Positions 37,503 through 47,723 of a stretch of 64,000 bases of DNA are shown here, in pieces. The stretch covers positions 147,001 to 211,000 of the forward strand of contig JACDDS010000001.1 in NCBI GenBank assembly GCA_013816805.1. The letters run 5' to 3'. Position numbers and translations under genes: made by a program. The first letter of the stretch is position 1; each line of letters begins with the position of its first letter. The notes below the pieces were generated by a model. It was not told the origin of the DNA. It saw only the letters and a program-made list of their open reading frames with translations, and searched no databases. Source of the DNA: Chitinophagales bacterium. Its GTDB lineage: Bacteria > Bacteroidota > Bacteroidia > Chitinophagales > UBA10324.

Positions 37503-38012
37503 ATGAGGTCAATTCTTTTTAATAATAAATCATTGCTTTATTCATTCCGGATTCTTTTAGGGAGCCTTATCGTATGGTGGTCACTAAATTGCTTACACGA
37601 TAATAAAAAAATATGGGCTGTTATTTCTGTTATTGTAGTATCGGATCCGGACTTTGATACATTGCGCGTTTCAGCTATTTCAAGAATTGTAAATACATTA
37701 ATGGGCTGTTTGATTGGTCTTCTGTTTATGTATATAGCAGGAATTAATCTATGGTCATTAATGACGGCTATTACTGTTTCGGTGCTGATAAGTACTTCCT
37801 TTAAAAAATACCCCTCCAGTTGGAAACTGGCGCCTGCAACAGTAGCAATACTGATGGTGCCTGCAATAACAGATAAGGAAAACTGGTTGCTTGCAATGCA
37901 GGTGGCTATGGACCGGACAGGTGAAATCTTATACGGCTGTTTTGTTGCATTAATGCTTGGCATTATTTTAACATCAATACGGAAACGATTAGAAGAAAAG
38001 TATACTTCTTAA
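37503..38012 (+). CDS. FUSC-family membrane protein (aromatic acid exporter-like)
   Basis: The 169-residue protein has five or six short hydrophobic segments and the half-size FUSC (fusaric acid resistance) pattern: FRILLGSLIVWW, WAVISVIVVSDPDFDT, SRIVNTLMGCLIGLLF and an MDRTGEILYGCFVALMLG helix. Full FUSC proteins are twice this size, so this one corresponds to a single repeat and may act as a dimer. Such proteins export aromatic acids or remodel the envelope; the substrate is unknown. Confidence 0.75.
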   Translation: MRSILFNNKSLLYSFRILLGSLIVWWSLNCLHDNKKIWAVISVIVVSDPDFDTLRVSAISRIVNTLMGCLIGLLFMYIAGINLWSLMTAITVSVLISTSFKKYPSSWKLAPATVAILMVPAITDKENWLLAMQVAMDRTGEILYGCFVALMLGIILTSIRKRLEEKYTS

Positions 38013-38202
38013 AACTTTCTTCTTCTGATTTATGTTATGAATTACATACTACGTTCGATAGTGAGCATATGGAAATAATTCATTGCGGCAAAAGTGGATG
38101 GAGGATGAATGAAATAATGGATAAAGGATTGATAAAAGCTATTGGTGAAGAAATTTAGCTTTGGTATGAATAAAATGTTTGAGGTTAGCTAAAACCAATG
38201 TA

Positions 38203-38694
38203 TTATTTATCATTTTCTTTAAGTAAATCTTCGAGGTCGAGACTGTGAGTGAACATGTGCAGAGAACCGTCCAGGTGTTTAGGCCATTCATCTCCTGGGC
38301 GATCCCAATATAATTCCACACCATTCTTATCAGGATCATTAAGATACAATGCTTCAGAAACCCCGTGATCTGCTACACCTGTAAAAGGGTAATTTGCCAT
38401 TAGCAATCTGTTATAAATTATTGCCAGATCTTTTCGGGTAGGATATAAGATAGCTGTATGAAATAAACCTACTGAATTAACCGGCGAGGAAGGGGAATTT
38501 TTACTGTACCAGGTATTTAACCCGATATGATGGTGGTATCCTCCTGCAGAAATAAAAGCAGCGTCGCCACCATAAGTTGCCATTAATTCAAATCCCAGTA
38601 AGTCACAGTAAAATTGCAGGGAACGCTTTAAATCAGCCACTTTGAGATGGACATGACCTATATGGGTTTGATCAGGAATTTTGTAATTATCCAT
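38203..38694 (-). CDS. VOC-family protein (glyoxalase/dioxygenase superfamily)
   Basis: This 163-residue protein has the paired beta-alpha-beta-beta-beta fold of the VOC superfamily: HIGHVHLKVADLKRSLQFYCDLLGFEL at the N-terminus, a GGYHHHIGLNTWYS strand and a second ADHGVSEALYLNDPDKNGVELYWDRP half. The His and Glu residues would form a metal site (as in CatE-like catechol dioxygenases). No substrate is known. The stop lies in the gap to a large GH31 gene; a 36-base spacer separates it from that gene upstream. Confidence 0.88.
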   Translation of the reverse strand: MDNYKIPDQTHIGHVHLKVADLKRSLQFYCDLLGFELMATYGGDAAFISAGGYHHHIGLNTWYSKNSPSSPVNSVGLFHTAILYPTRKDLAIIYNRLLMANYPFTGVADHGVSEALYLNDPDKNGVELYWDRPGDEWPKHLDGSLHMFTHSLDLEDLLKENDK

Positions 38695-38729
38695 TGAATA
38701 TTTACATCTGCAAGTACTGTATAATTATA

Positions 38730-41162
38730 CTACCATTGAATTAATATCTGGTCATTCTTATTTTTAATAACAGCAGACAAGGTGTTTAATAGTGGCTTGT
38801 CTTTTATATTCACTTCCATCATGGGGAAATTGCCTGTCTTTACACCTGTTTCGGTTCCATTTATCTTTACCGTGTTTTTCATTTCCTGAAAGCCATGAAA
38901 AATCAGCTTCAGATTTTTGAACTGAGAAGAATAGGAGCCCTGTACTTTATCCAATACTATTTGATGCTTTAAAGGATCGAATACCATATTACGTTTAACA
39001 AAAACACCATTTTCATAATCGAATCTATCGCCTGCATCTTCATAATAAATAAAACTGCTTGTGTTTTGAGAATAATAAATGTGAAGGAAAAGAGTATCGG
39101 ATGGTAATTGAACCGTTGTTTGAACTGGAGATTGCATGGGAATAAAACTTCCCGCTTTTACAAATACCGGTAATTTTTCAATCGGTGATTCATAATACAT
39201 TTCATTATTGCCAGTGTATTTCATGTTATTGTAGAAGTCATACCATTCACCTGCAGGCAGATAAACCTTCTCAGAAAAATGGGAACTTGGGCATGGAACT
39301 ACCAGCAATGACGATCCGAATAAGTATTGATTTTCGTAATTGCCCTGATAAATTTTTTCATCATTGGTATAGTTAATTGCAAGGCTGCGCTGCACCGGCA
39401 TACCTGTTACAGTTGATTCATAAAATGCGGAATAAATATAAGGAAGCAGGTTATAGCGAAGTTGTACGTAGCTGCGAACCACTTGTTCCATGTCCTCACC
39501 GTAGCTCCACGGTTCAGAGTCCCGGGCTCCGTACATCTTATGGCTTCGGTAAAATGGGCAGAAGGCTCCAACACTCATCCAGCGGGTATATAATTGCGGT
39601 GTTGCATCACCACCAAAGCCGCTTACATCGTCACCTGCGAAAGATACTCCGCTTAGTCCAAGAGAATTTACCATCCGGACTCCAAGAAGCATGTGCTCAT
39701 CTGTAGGCAGGTTATCTCCGGTCCAGATAGCAGTGTAACGCTGCAGGCCAGCATAACCTGCGCGGGTAAGCACAAAAGGGCGCTTGCCGGAGAGTAATTT
39801 TTTCTCCCCTTCATATGTCGCACGTGACATCTGGAACCCATAAAGATTGCGATCCATTTTATGGGTGGTAGAAATGCCATCATTATTGAAGACAATATTA
39901 TTGGGTATCAGCTGCCCCCAGGTAGCTATCTCGTTCATATCACACCATACCCCGTCAATCCCTTCATCAATATTTTCTTTGAAAAGTTTGCCCCACCATA
40001 TTCTTGCTGAAGGTTTCGTGAAATCAGTAAAAACACACCATCCCGGCCATACCTCGCCACTATAAACAGTTCCATCAGGATATTTAATGAATGCGTCATT
40101 TTTTAATCCGTCCTCATATGGAGCGTAGTTTTTTTCTACTTTAATACCGGGATCGACAATCACAATATTTTTAAAGCCCAGCTTATCCATTCTATCCAGC
40201 ATCCTTTTTGGATTTGGAAAACGGATGGAATCCCAGGTAAAAACTTTATAGTTCTGCATGTAATGAATATCGAACCAGATAACATCGCACGGAATTTTTT
40301 TATCCCGAAATGTTTGTGCAAGACTTAATACTTCGCTCTCAGGAAAATAGCTGTACCTGCATTGCTGAAAGCCTAACGACCATAAAGGAGGCATTGGCAT
40401 TCTCCCGGTTAACCACGTATATGATTCAATAATTTTAGATACATTAGAATTGCAGATCATGAAATAATTCATATCTCCTGCTTCGGTAGAAAAAAAAGAA
40501 AAACGGTTCTGCGAGGCACCAAAGTTAAAGTGGGTTTTAGATGAATTATCGAGGAAAATGCCATACACCAGGGAATCATGGTTGCCTATATAAAAAGGTA
40601 TTGTGGAATAGAGTGGATCGTTACGGCTGTCGTATCCAAAAAAATCAGTGTTCCAGTTTTCGTAACCCCGGCCCCGGCGGTCAAGGTCTCCTGTTTTCTC
40701 CCCCAATCCTAAAAAGCGCTCTGAAGGAAATAGTTTTTTGTAAGTTGTAATTTCATTGTCTATCCACGAAGTTCCAAAAGCATCATCATCCGCATTTATC
40801 AGTTTCCCTTCTATGTTATACAACGCTAACCTTACAGGTCTTTTAGTGATAATTAATTTAATTGAATCCGTTTCCAGAGCGTAGTTGTCATTATTTTCAA
40901 CCATGGAATATTTTACTCCTGATTCGGGATTTGCTATTACGGCATAGGAAAAATCGCTGAACTGTTCATTCCTTGTAATATCAATTTTTATAACATTGGC
41001 TGAATAAACAATGACTTTGACATTCCCATTATCCGTGTGAATAATGATACCATTCTCTGTTTTTACAGAAGAATTACTATTGCCAAGGCTTTGACTTAAA
41101 GACTGTGCTTCTGCAATGGTGAAAATGGAAGTAAAAGAAATAAGGAGAATGGCAAACTTCAT
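38730..41162 (-). CDS. Exported GH31-family alpha-glucosidase
   Basis: I set the start at ATG 41162 (MKFAILLISFTS), which opens a signal peptide ending EAQS; the longer frame from 41207 adds an unlikely 15-residue lead. The GH31 fold is complete over ~810 residues: the N-terminal beta-sandwich, a (beta/alpha)8 barrel with the catalytic nucleophile Asp in GVWCDMNEIA (near 406) and the acid/base Asp in WTGDNLPTD (near 483), and a C-terminal beta-domain. GH31 enzymes of this plan release glucose from alpha-1,4/1,6-linked oligosaccharides. It faces the susC gene across a 226-base spacer and belongs to the same glucan locus. Confidence 0.92.
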   Translation of the reverse strand: MKFAILLISFTSIFTIAEAQSLSQSLGNSNSSVKTENGIIIHTDNGNVKVIVYSANVIKIDITRNEQFSDFSYAVIANPESGVKYSMVENNDNYALETDSIKLIITKRPVRLALYNIEGKLINADDDAFGTSWIDNEITTYKKLFPSERFLGLGEKTGDLDRRGRGYENWNTDFFGYDSRNDPLYSTIPFYIGNHDSLVYGIFLDNSSKTHFNFGASQNRFSFFSTEAGDMNYFMICNSNVSKIIESYTWLTGRMPMPPLWSLGFQQCRYSYFPESEVLSLAQTFRDKKIPCDVIWFDIHYMQNYKVFTWDSIRFPNPKRMLDRMDKLGFKNIVIVDPGIKVEKNYAPYEDGLKNDAFIKYPDGTVYSGEVWPGWCVFTDFTKPSARIWWGKLFKENIDEGIDGVWCDMNEIATWGQLIPNNIVFNNDGISTTHKMDRNLYGFQMSRATYEGEKKLLSGKRPFVLTRAGYAGLQRYTAIWTGDNLPTDEHMLLGVRMVNSLGLSGVSFAGDDVSGFGGDATPQLYTRWMSVGAFCPFYRSHKMYGARDSEPWSYGEDMEQVVRSYVQLRYNLLPYIYSAFYESTVTGMPVQRSLAINYTNDEKIYQGNYENQYLFGSSLLVVPCPSSHFSEKVYLPAGEWYDFYNNMKYTGNNEMYYESPIEKLPVFVKAGSFIPMQSPVQTTVQLPSDTLFLHIYYSQNTSSFIYYEDAGDRFDYENGVFVKRNMVFDPLKHQIVLDKVQGSYSSQFKNLKLIFHGFQEMKNTVKINGTETGVKTGNFPMMEVNIKDKPLLNTLSAVIKNKNDQILIQW

Positions 41163-41388
41163 AGTAACGTGTTTGCTCAAACCTACATGATTAAGGTAAA
41201 AAAACAAAAGGTTATAGATTGACTTTTTAAATACTAATTAGCTATAATCATTTTAAATGGATATCCTATGACATCATAGAAATATAAAATATAAGTGTTT
41301 ATTTATTATTTACCATTCAAAATCAATAGTGATATTTTTCTTATAATTGATGTTCAAAATAAATTTAAAAATCTAATACTCTTTCAGC

Positions 41389-44300
41389 ATGGAACATAAA
41401 TTTTACACAAGATTTATTCCCTTACTGTTAATCATTTTTTTGTCATTGTTTAATCCTGCATTTGCACAATACGCAAGTATCAGCGGGAAAGTAATAGATG
41501 AAAAGGGATCCTCTGTATCGTTTGCCACGGTTCAATTGGAAGGCACTCAATACGGTTCAAATACAGATGATGCTGGGAACTATGAACTCAACAGTGTACC
41601 ACCCGGCAGCTACACACTTAAAATAACTTATGTTGGATATGCCGATTATACGCAACCTTTAACAGTAGGGAACAGCAGGCAAGCCATCAATATTACCATG
41701 AAAGCTGATTATCTTTCACTAAATGAGGTGGTAGTGGTTGGCTATGGAACCAGGCAGGTGAGAGACCTTACCGGTTCAGTCGCATCTGTATCATCCACAG
41801 ATTTTCAAAAAGGAAATGTTTCTACGCCTGAGCAATTAATACTGGGTAAGGTGCCAGGTATAGAAATTACTTCCACCGGAGGTGCACCTGGTGCGGCTAA
41901 CAGGATACGCATTCGCGGAGGAGCTTCTTTAAATGCAAGCAATGATCCATTGATTGTTATCGATGGTGTACCTGTAGACAATACCACAAAATCTGATGGC
42001 ACCTCCTCTATATCGGGTTCGGCAAATCCCTTAAACCTGATTAACCCGAATGAGATTGAAAATATTACAGTCTTGAAAGATGCTTCTGCAGCTGCAATTT
42101 ACGGATCCAGAGCAGCCAATGGTGTTATCATTATTACTACAAAAAAAGGTGCTTCGAACTCCCGGTTTGGCATTCAATTTAACTCCAATAGCTCTGTATC
42201 TCATTGGACCAATCTGGTACCCGTTTTCTCCGCTGAGGAGTTGCGTAATCTTATCAATGCAGGCGGTAACGAAAAACAAATATCCTTTCTAGGAGATGCA
42301 TCTACCAATTGGCAGAAAGAGATCTACCGGACAGGTTTCAGTGCGGATAACAATCTCACGTTTACCGGAGGCATAAAATTTTTGCCTTATCGACTTACAG
42401 CAGGCTTCCTGCATAATGAGGGTATTTTACAAAGGTCTCAATTGGAGCGAACAAGCGTTTCGCTTAATCTGAGTCCTTCCTTTTTACAGGACCATTTAAA
42501 AATTGAATTGAACTCTAAATTTGGTTACACCAGCAATTTCTTTACTGACCAGGGTGCTATAGGCTCAGCCATTACATTCAACCCAACTGAGCCGGTCTAT
42601 TCAGGAAATAACTTTTACGGCGGATACTTCGAATGGCTCGATCCAGTCACTTTACAGCCGAATGTGCTTGCACCTAAAAACCCGGTAGGGTTAATTTATC
42701 AAAAAGATGACAAAAGCAATGTTTACCGTTTTATAGGCAATTTAAATGTTAACTATAAATTTCATTTTTTACCGGAGCTTAAGGCAAACCTAAACCTGGG
42801 TACTGATTTATCCCGCAGCAATGGAACCGTATTAGTTCCTGATTCTGCAGCTTCATCTTTTTACAGCCACGGTTCAAGCACCAGGTATAAACAGGAAAAG
42901 GACAACAAGCTGTTGGAGTTTTATTTAAACTATGCGAAAGATTTAAAAAGCATCTACAGCAACATTGACTTTACTGCAGGATATTCATACCAGGATTTTA
43001 TAACCAGCAACCCTTCTTATGCATCTCTTAATGCTTTGGGTGATACCGTTACTCCAGCTGGAATACCCTTTAAGACTCAGAATACCCTAATCTCATTCTA
43101 TGGCAGGCTGAATTATACGTTATTGGACCGATACTTATTAACTCTAACCCTGCGCGATGATGGTTCATCTCGTTTTAGTCCTTCTAACCGTTGGGGTCTG
43201 TTTCCTTCCGCGGCACTGGCCTGGAGAATAAGTGATGAATCTTTCTTCAAAAACTCAGCAGTGCTTTCAAATTTAAAATTACGGCTGGGTTATGGTGTTA
43301 CCGGGCAGCAGGATATTTTTGTTGACTACCCTTATATTGCGAATTATCAGCAGGGTACCAGCACGGCCCAATATCAATTTGGAGATCAGTTTTATTATGT
43401 GTTACGCCCCGATGGCTTTGACGCAAATATTAAATGGGAGCAAACAGTAACCTATAATGCGGGACTGGATTTTGGATTTGGGAAAGGGAGAATAAACGGA
43501 AGCGTGGATTTGTACGATAAGCGTACATCAGATCTTTTAGCAATAATTCCTATTCCGGCCGGTACTAACTTCACCAATAACATCTTAACAAATGTGGGCA
43601 ACTTAAAGAATAGGGGAGTAGAGGTTGCTCTGAACTTTGTTCCATCAGATTCAAGGAATTTTACCTGGGAAATTGGCGGTAATGCTACCTTTAATAAAAA
43701 TGAGATTACAAAGCTTACAAAGGTTAAGGATTCCACAGATATTGGAATTCTTGTTGGAGGAATATCAGGTACAGGAATAGGAAACACAATACAAATTCAA
43801 TCGGTTGGATATGCCATTAATACATTTTACGTCTACAGACAGAAATATAATGCGGATGGAACCCCGGTAATTCCTACAGGTAATGCCGCTACTGATACCC
43901 TGGCCTTTGTAGATAAGAATCACGATGGAAAAATAACGCCTGATGACAGGTTCCAATTAAAGAATCCGGAACCAAAAGTTTATCTGGGATTTTATTCCAA
44001 CTTTAATTACAAAAACTGGAGCGCAGGCATTCAGCTACGGGCTGAACTGGGAAATTATGTCTACAACAATGTAAATTCTACCAATGGAGATTCGGCAAAC
44101 TTTGATGTGTCAAAAAATTATTTAAACAATGTGGTCGAAAATTACAACGAAACACATTTCAGAAAGGCCTTAATATCTCAAATTGAGTCGGACTATTATC
44201 TCGAAAAAGCTTCTTTCCTCAGATGCGATAACATCAATTTAGGCTATGAATTCAGAAACATAGTGAAGAACGGCTCTTTAAGAATCTCAGCTATTGTTCA

Positions 44301-44418
44301 GAATGTATTTGTAATTTCGAAATATTCAGGTCTTGATCCTGAAGCATCTGGTGGTATTGATAATAATATTTACCCGCGCCCCCGAATTTTTTCTCTTAAC
44401 TTTCTTCTTAACCTTTAA
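41389..44418 (+). CDS. SusC/RagA-family TonB-dependent outer-membrane transporter
   Basis: The 1009-residue protein has a signal peptide (residues 1-26, ending AFAQ), a carboxypeptidase-D-like domain (SISGKVIDEKGSSVSFATV), a TonB box-type region, a plug domain (VIDGVPVDN and IENITVLKDASAAAIYG) and a barrel of about 22 strands ending with a typical NFLLNL. It forms the barrel that imports oligosaccharides with TonB energy. SusD lies 11 bases downstream, which marks the standard SusCD pair. The substrate should be an alpha-glucan, given the flanking GH31 and GH13 enzymes. No SusE/F or hybrid regulator is adjacent. Confidence 0.95.
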   Translation: MEHKFYTRFIPLLLIIFLSLFNPAFAQYASISGKVIDEKGSSVSFATVQLEGTQYGSNTDDAGNYELNSVPPGSYTLKITYVGYADYTQPLTVGNSRQAINITMKADYLSLNEVVVVGYGTRQVRDLTGSVASVSSTDFQKGNVSTPEQLILGKVPGIEITSTGGAPGAANRIRIRGGASLNASNDPLIVIDGVPVDNTTKSDGTSSISGSANPLNLINPNEIENITVLKDASAAAIYGSRAANGVIIITTKKGASNSRFGIQFNSNSSVSHWTNLVPVFSAEELRNLINAGGNEKQISFLGDASTNWQKEIYRTGFSADNNLTFTGGIKFLPYRLTAGFLHNEGILQRSQLERTSVSLNLSPSFLQDHLKIELNSKFGYTSNFFTDQGAIGSAITFNPTEPVYSGNNFYGGYFEWLDPVTLQPNVLAPKNPVGLIYQKDDKSNVYRFIGNLNVNYKFHFLPELKANLNLGTDLSRSNGTVLVPDSAASSFYSHGSSTRYKQEKDNKLLEFYLNYAKDLKSIYSNIDFTAGYSYQDFITSNPSYASLNALGDTVTPAGIPFKTQNTLISFYGRLNYTLLDRYLLTLTLRDDGSSRFSPSNRWGLFPSAALAWRISDESFFKNSAVLSNLKLRLGYGVTGQQDIFVDYPYIANYQQGTSTAQYQFGDQFYYVLRPDGFDANIKWEQTVTYNAGLDFGFGKGRINGSVDLYDKRTSDLLAIIPIPAGTNFTNNILTNVGNLKNRGVEVALNFVPSDSRNFTWEIGGNATFNKNEITKLTKVKDSTDIGILVGGISGTGIGNTIQIQSVGYAINTFYVYRQKYNADGTPVIPTGNAATDTLAFVDKNHDGKITPDDRFQLKNPEPKVYLGFYSNFNYKNWSAGIQLRAELGNYVYNNVNSTNGDSANFDVSKNYLNNVVENYNETHFRKALISQIESDYYLEKASFLRCDNINLGYEFRNIVKNGSLRISAIVQNVFVISKYSGLDPEASGGIDNNIYPRPRIFSLNFLLNL

Positions 44419-44429
44419 AAATTCAGGAT

Positions 44430-46004
44430 ATGAAACTAATTTTTTCAAAAGGTTTTATCTTTTTTTCAATAGCTGTATTTTCTTTTACATCCTGTACAAA
44501 GGATTTAAACCGCGAGCCTTTTTACGGTTTAAATACGGCCACTGTTTATGACGATCCTGCAAACTACATTCATGTACTGGCAAAGTGCTATGCAGGGTTA
44601 GCAATCTCAGGTGACCAGGGTCCGGCGGGAAAGCCTGATATCCTGGGAATTGATGAAGGGTTTTCACAATATTTGAGAGTTCTTTATAACCTGCAGGAAT
44701 TGCCTACCGATGAAGCAGTATGCGCCTGGAACGATCCCGGGATACCTGAGTTGCATAATATGAGCTGGAACTCAGATAATCCTTTTACAAAAGCAATGTA
44801 TTATCGCATATACTTTCAGATTCCTCTTTGTAATGAATTGATTAGACAATCGGACCCTGCTACACTTAAGAGCCGTAGTTTTTCAGAGACTGATATTAGT
44901 GCGATATCACTTTACCATTCAGAAGCACGCTTCCTTAGAGCATTGAGTTATTATCACGCCATGGATTTATTTGGGAACGTTCCTTTTATAACGGAAGAAG
45001 ATCAGCCGGGTGCATTTTTCCCCAAACAAATTTTGAGAGCCGATCTTTTTAAATATATAGAAAGTGAATTGAAAGATATAGAAGAGACATTGGCAGATCC
45101 TATGCAAAATGCATATGGGCGTGCTGATAAAGCTGCTGCATGGTCACTTCTTGCCAGGCTGTATCTGAATGCAGAAGTATACACCGGTCAGGCCAGGTAT
45201 GCAGATTGTATAACCTATTGCAATAAGGTTATCAACGCAGGTTACACCCTGGAACCTAAATATCAAAACCTTTTCCTGGCTGATAATAACCTCTCCCGCG
45301 AGATTATTTTCCCGATTACTTTTGACGGATTAAATACACAGACTTATGGAGGTACCACCTTTTTAGTTCATGCTCCTGTAGGTGGAAAAATGGACCCTAA
45401 AGCCTTTGGCATAAATGGAGGATGGGGAGGGTATCGCACTACCAGTGCTTTTGTAGCTCAATTTCCGGATACCCTGGATCAGCGCAATACCTTTTTTACA
45501 AACGGTCAAACTTTAGAAATAAACAGCATATCTGCCTTCACAGACGGCTATGCAATTGCGAAGTGGAAAAATGTGACTTCAACGGGAGTACCGGGCTCCG
45601 ATCCTACAGGAAATTATGTAGATACTAATTTTCCATTATTCAGGCTGGCAGATATTTATTTAATGTATGCGGAATCAGTTGCACGGGGTGGAGGAGGTGA
45701 TATGGCCACTGCAATAAATTTGGTAAACCAGCTGCGGGAACGTGCGTATGGAGATGCCACACATGATGTTGCTTCTATTGACCCGCTTTTCATTTTAGAT
45801 GAACGTGCAAGAGAATTATATTGGGAAGCAACACGCCGGACTGATTTAATACGGTTTGGGCGCTTTACAGGTGGCACTTATATATGGCCATGGAAGGGCG
45901 GTGTTAAAGAAGGAACATCTGTACCCGATTATCTGAGTCTTTTCCCATTACCTGCTGCAGATATAATAGCCAACAACAACCTGCAGCAAAACTTCGGTTA
46001 TTAA
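44430..46004 (+). CDS. SusD/RagB-family starch-binding-type lipoprotein
   Basis: A lipoprotein signal (lipobox ending FTSC, Cys at residue 22) precedes a helical TPR-type SusD fold: YYRIYFQIPLCNELIRQSD, AEARFLRALSYYHAMDLFG-like (SEARFLRALSYYHAMD), the YADCITYCNKVIN helices and the final LSLFPLPAADIIAN with an NNNLQQNFGY end. The protein is the surface lid that binds oligosaccharides before SusC import. It is 524 residues, a normal length. It is linked to susC by 11 bases, and a terminator follows. Confidence 0.93.
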   Translation: MKLIFSKGFIFFSIAVFSFTSCTKDLNREPFYGLNTATVYDDPANYIHVLAKCYAGLAISGDQGPAGKPDILGIDEGFSQYLRVLYNLQELPTDEAVCAWNDPGIPELHNMSWNSDNPFTKAMYYRIYFQIPLCNELIRQSDPATLKSRSFSETDISAISLYHSEARFLRALSYYHAMDLFGNVPFITEEDQPGAFFPKQILRADLFKYIESELKDIEETLADPMQNAYGRADKAAAWSLLARLYLNAEVYTGQARYADCITYCNKVINAGYTLEPKYQNLFLADNNLSREIIFPITFDGLNTQTYGGTTFLVHAPVGGKMDPKAFGINGGWGGYRTTSAFVAQFPDTLDQRNTFFTNGQTLEINSISAFTDGYAIAKWKNVTSTGVPGSDPTGNYVDTNFPLFRLADIYLMYAESVARGGGGDMATAINLVNQLRERAYGDATHDVASIDPLFILDERARELYWEATRRTDLIRFGRFTGGTYIWPWKGGVKEGTSVPDYLSLFPLPAADIIANNNLQQNFGY

Positions 46005-46030
46005 TAAATACAATGATTAGAAAAAACATA

Positions 46031-46058
46031 GGAAACCGGCATGTTGCCGGTTTTTTTT
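46031..46058 (+). terminator. Rho-independent terminator after susD
   Basis: A 9-bp stem (AAACCGGCA with TGCCGGTTT) around a 3-base loop runs into eight T's, 27 bases after the susD stop. It separates the susCD operon from the GH13 gene. Confidence 0.9.
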
Positions 46059-46095
46059 ATCTTAATGGTTAACGATTTACTTATTTTCTACGAAA

Positions 46096-47613
46096 ATGAG
46101 AACTGTTTTATTGCTGCTACTTTGTCTTTTTATGTGGTTTAAAAAATCCGTTGCACAACCCACTCTAAACACCTCCGATATATTTTATGAGATCTTTGTT
46201 CGTTCGTTTTATGATTCAAATGGCGACGGAATTGGAGACCTGAATGGAATCACTAAAAAACTTGATTACCTGGCTGAGCTGGGCATCACCGGGATCTGGA
46301 TTACTCCGGTTAACCCCTCACCATCCTACCATAAATACGATGTTACAAATTACTATGACATAGATCCGGAATATGGAACGCTGAGCGATTTTAAAAACTT
46401 TATAATTCAGGCCCACCGCCGGAATATTAAGGTAGTGATGGATTTAGTCTTAAATCATACAAGCGTAAAGCATCCATGGTTTTTAGCTTCCGGTAAAAAT
46501 GATCCACTTTATAAGGATTATTATATATGGTCTTCCGATACAGGAATCACTTCAAAACCAAATTGGTTTATAGCACCGCAGGATTCACCTATTTTGGGAA
46601 CGAAACAGGAAAAATATTTTGGATTTTTTTCCAGGGGAATGCCTGATTTGAATTTTGACAATCCCAAAGTGCGAGATGAATTAATTAAAGTGGGGGAATG
46701 GTGGCTTACGAATACCGGCATTGATGGATTTCGTTTAGATGCGGCCCAACACATTTACGAATCTGAAAAGCCTGCAAAAAATAATGAATGGTGGCTGCAA
46801 TTCACCGATTCATTAAAGAAGATAAAACCAGATGTAATCACCATCGGTGAAATATGGAACAGGAAATCTCTAGTCGCGACCTATTTAAAGCCTCTTACAG
46901 GTGCATTTAATTTTGAGTGCTCCTGGAACATTTTGCGAAGTCTTATAATGGAAAAAAATGATTCTCTTATTGAAAACCTTTTAGAGACCTATAAGATCTA
47001 TTCAAAATATTCTAATACCTACATGGATCCGGTATTTCTCAGCAATCATGATAATAATCGTGTCCAAAGCGATTTAAAAGATAATATTGAAAAAGCTAAA
47101 CTGGCTGCTGCCATCTATCTTACATTGCCTGGAACTCCCTTTATTTATTATGGTGAAGAATTAGGCATGCGCGGAAGGAAACCCGATGAGCTTATTCGGG
47201 AACCATTTCTATGGGATGATCAAAACCAAGATCCCGGCGAAACCGCATGGGAGACACCGGTATATTCTATACCTGATAATGTAAAACCTCTGACCAGTCA
47301 GCGCGATGATGCTTCGTCAATGTACAATCACTATAAAAAGTTGCTTGACCTGAGAAAAAAGATAAATGCATTAAGTTCCTCGTCATTAAAAAATATAACT
47401 ACTGATTCTGCAAAATTTTTAATTTATTACCGAGGCCAAAACAAAGACCAGGTGATAATTATTCATAATTTATCTTCGTCTGTATTAACACTTTCCCTTT
47501 CGGAGCTCTCTCATTATCCCCTGCTTTTATATCAGTCAAAACAGATTAAAAATAAATCGTCTGCCAGGCTTACCTTATTTCCTTATTCAACCGTAATACT
47601 GGGTCAGAAATAA
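46096..47613 (+). CDS. Exported GH13-family alpha-amylase
   Basis: A signal peptide (residues 1-21, ending VAQ) precedes a GH13 barrel with all four conserved regions: VMDLVLNHTS, GFRLDAAQHI (nucleophile Asp near 215), IGEIW (acid/base Glu near 251) and SNHDNNR (Asp near 318). The C-terminal domain (about 415-505) is a beta-sandwich. The small DGIGDLNGI region shows a Ca-site-like loop. At 505 residues it resembles alpha-amylases or oligo-1,6-glucosidases acting in the periplasm. It is the fourth gene of the glucan locus and has its own promoter region after the susD terminator. Confidence 0.92.
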   Translation: MRTVLLLLLCLFMWFKKSVAQPTLNTSDIFYEIFVRSFYDSNGDGIGDLNGITKKLDYLAELGITGIWITPVNPSPSYHKYDVTNYYDIDPEYGTLSDFKNFIIQAHRRNIKVVMDLVLNHTSVKHPWFLASGKNDPLYKDYYIWSSDTGITSKPNWFIAPQDSPILGTKQEKYFGFFSRGMPDLNFDNPKVRDELIKVGEWWLTNTGIDGFRLDAAQHIYESEKPAKNNEWWLQFTDSLKKIKPDVITIGEIWNRKSLVATYLKPLTGAFNFECSWNILRSLIMEKNDSLIENLLETYKIYSKYSNTYMDPVFLSNHDNNRVQSDLKDNIEKAKLAAAIYLTLPGTPFIYYGEELGMRGRKPDELIREPFLWDDQNQDPGETAWETPVYSIPDNVKPLTSQRDDASSMYNHYKKLLDLRKKINALSSSSLKNITTDSAKFLIYYRGQNKDQVIIIHNLSSSVLTLSLSELSHYPLLLYQSKQIKNKSSARLTLFPYSTVILGQK

Positions 47614-47619
47614 TTTGGA

Positions 47620-47627
47620 TATTTTTG
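47620..47627 (+). promoter_or_regulatory. Candidate Bacteroidota -7 promoter element of tRNA-Arg
   Basis: TATTTTTG fits TAnnTTTG exactly and ends 24 bases before the tRNA start, so transcription would begin shortly upstream of the tRNA. A clear -33 TTTG is lacking. Confidence 0.5.
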
Positions 47628-47651
47628 CGGCTATTTGCCAGTGTTCATGAA

Positions 47652-47723
47652 GGCTCCTTAGTTCAATGGATAGAATGTGAGTTTCCGGAACTCAAGATAT
47701 AGGTTCGATTCCTATAGGAGCTA
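47652..47723 (+). tRNA. tRNA-Arg (anticodon CCG)
   Basis: The cloverleaf folds by eye: acceptor GGCTCCT with AGGAGCT (one G-T pair at the end), D-stem GTTC/GAAT, anticodon stem TGAGT with ACTCA around a TTCCGGA loop with anticodon CCG, and a T-arm ATAGG-TTCGATT-CCTAT. The anticodon reads CGG codons. The discriminator is A at 47723 and CCA is not encoded (CTT follows), so it is added after transcription. Confidence 0.92.

Noticed and set aside
38069-38158. 29-residue frame on the + strand after the FUSC-like gene
   Set aside because: Too short and with no family, membrane helix or repeat; nothing supports translation.
38139-38339. Open frame on the - strand overlapping the end of the VOC gene
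   Set aside because: It is in another frame from the conserved VOC sequence and has no recognisable features.
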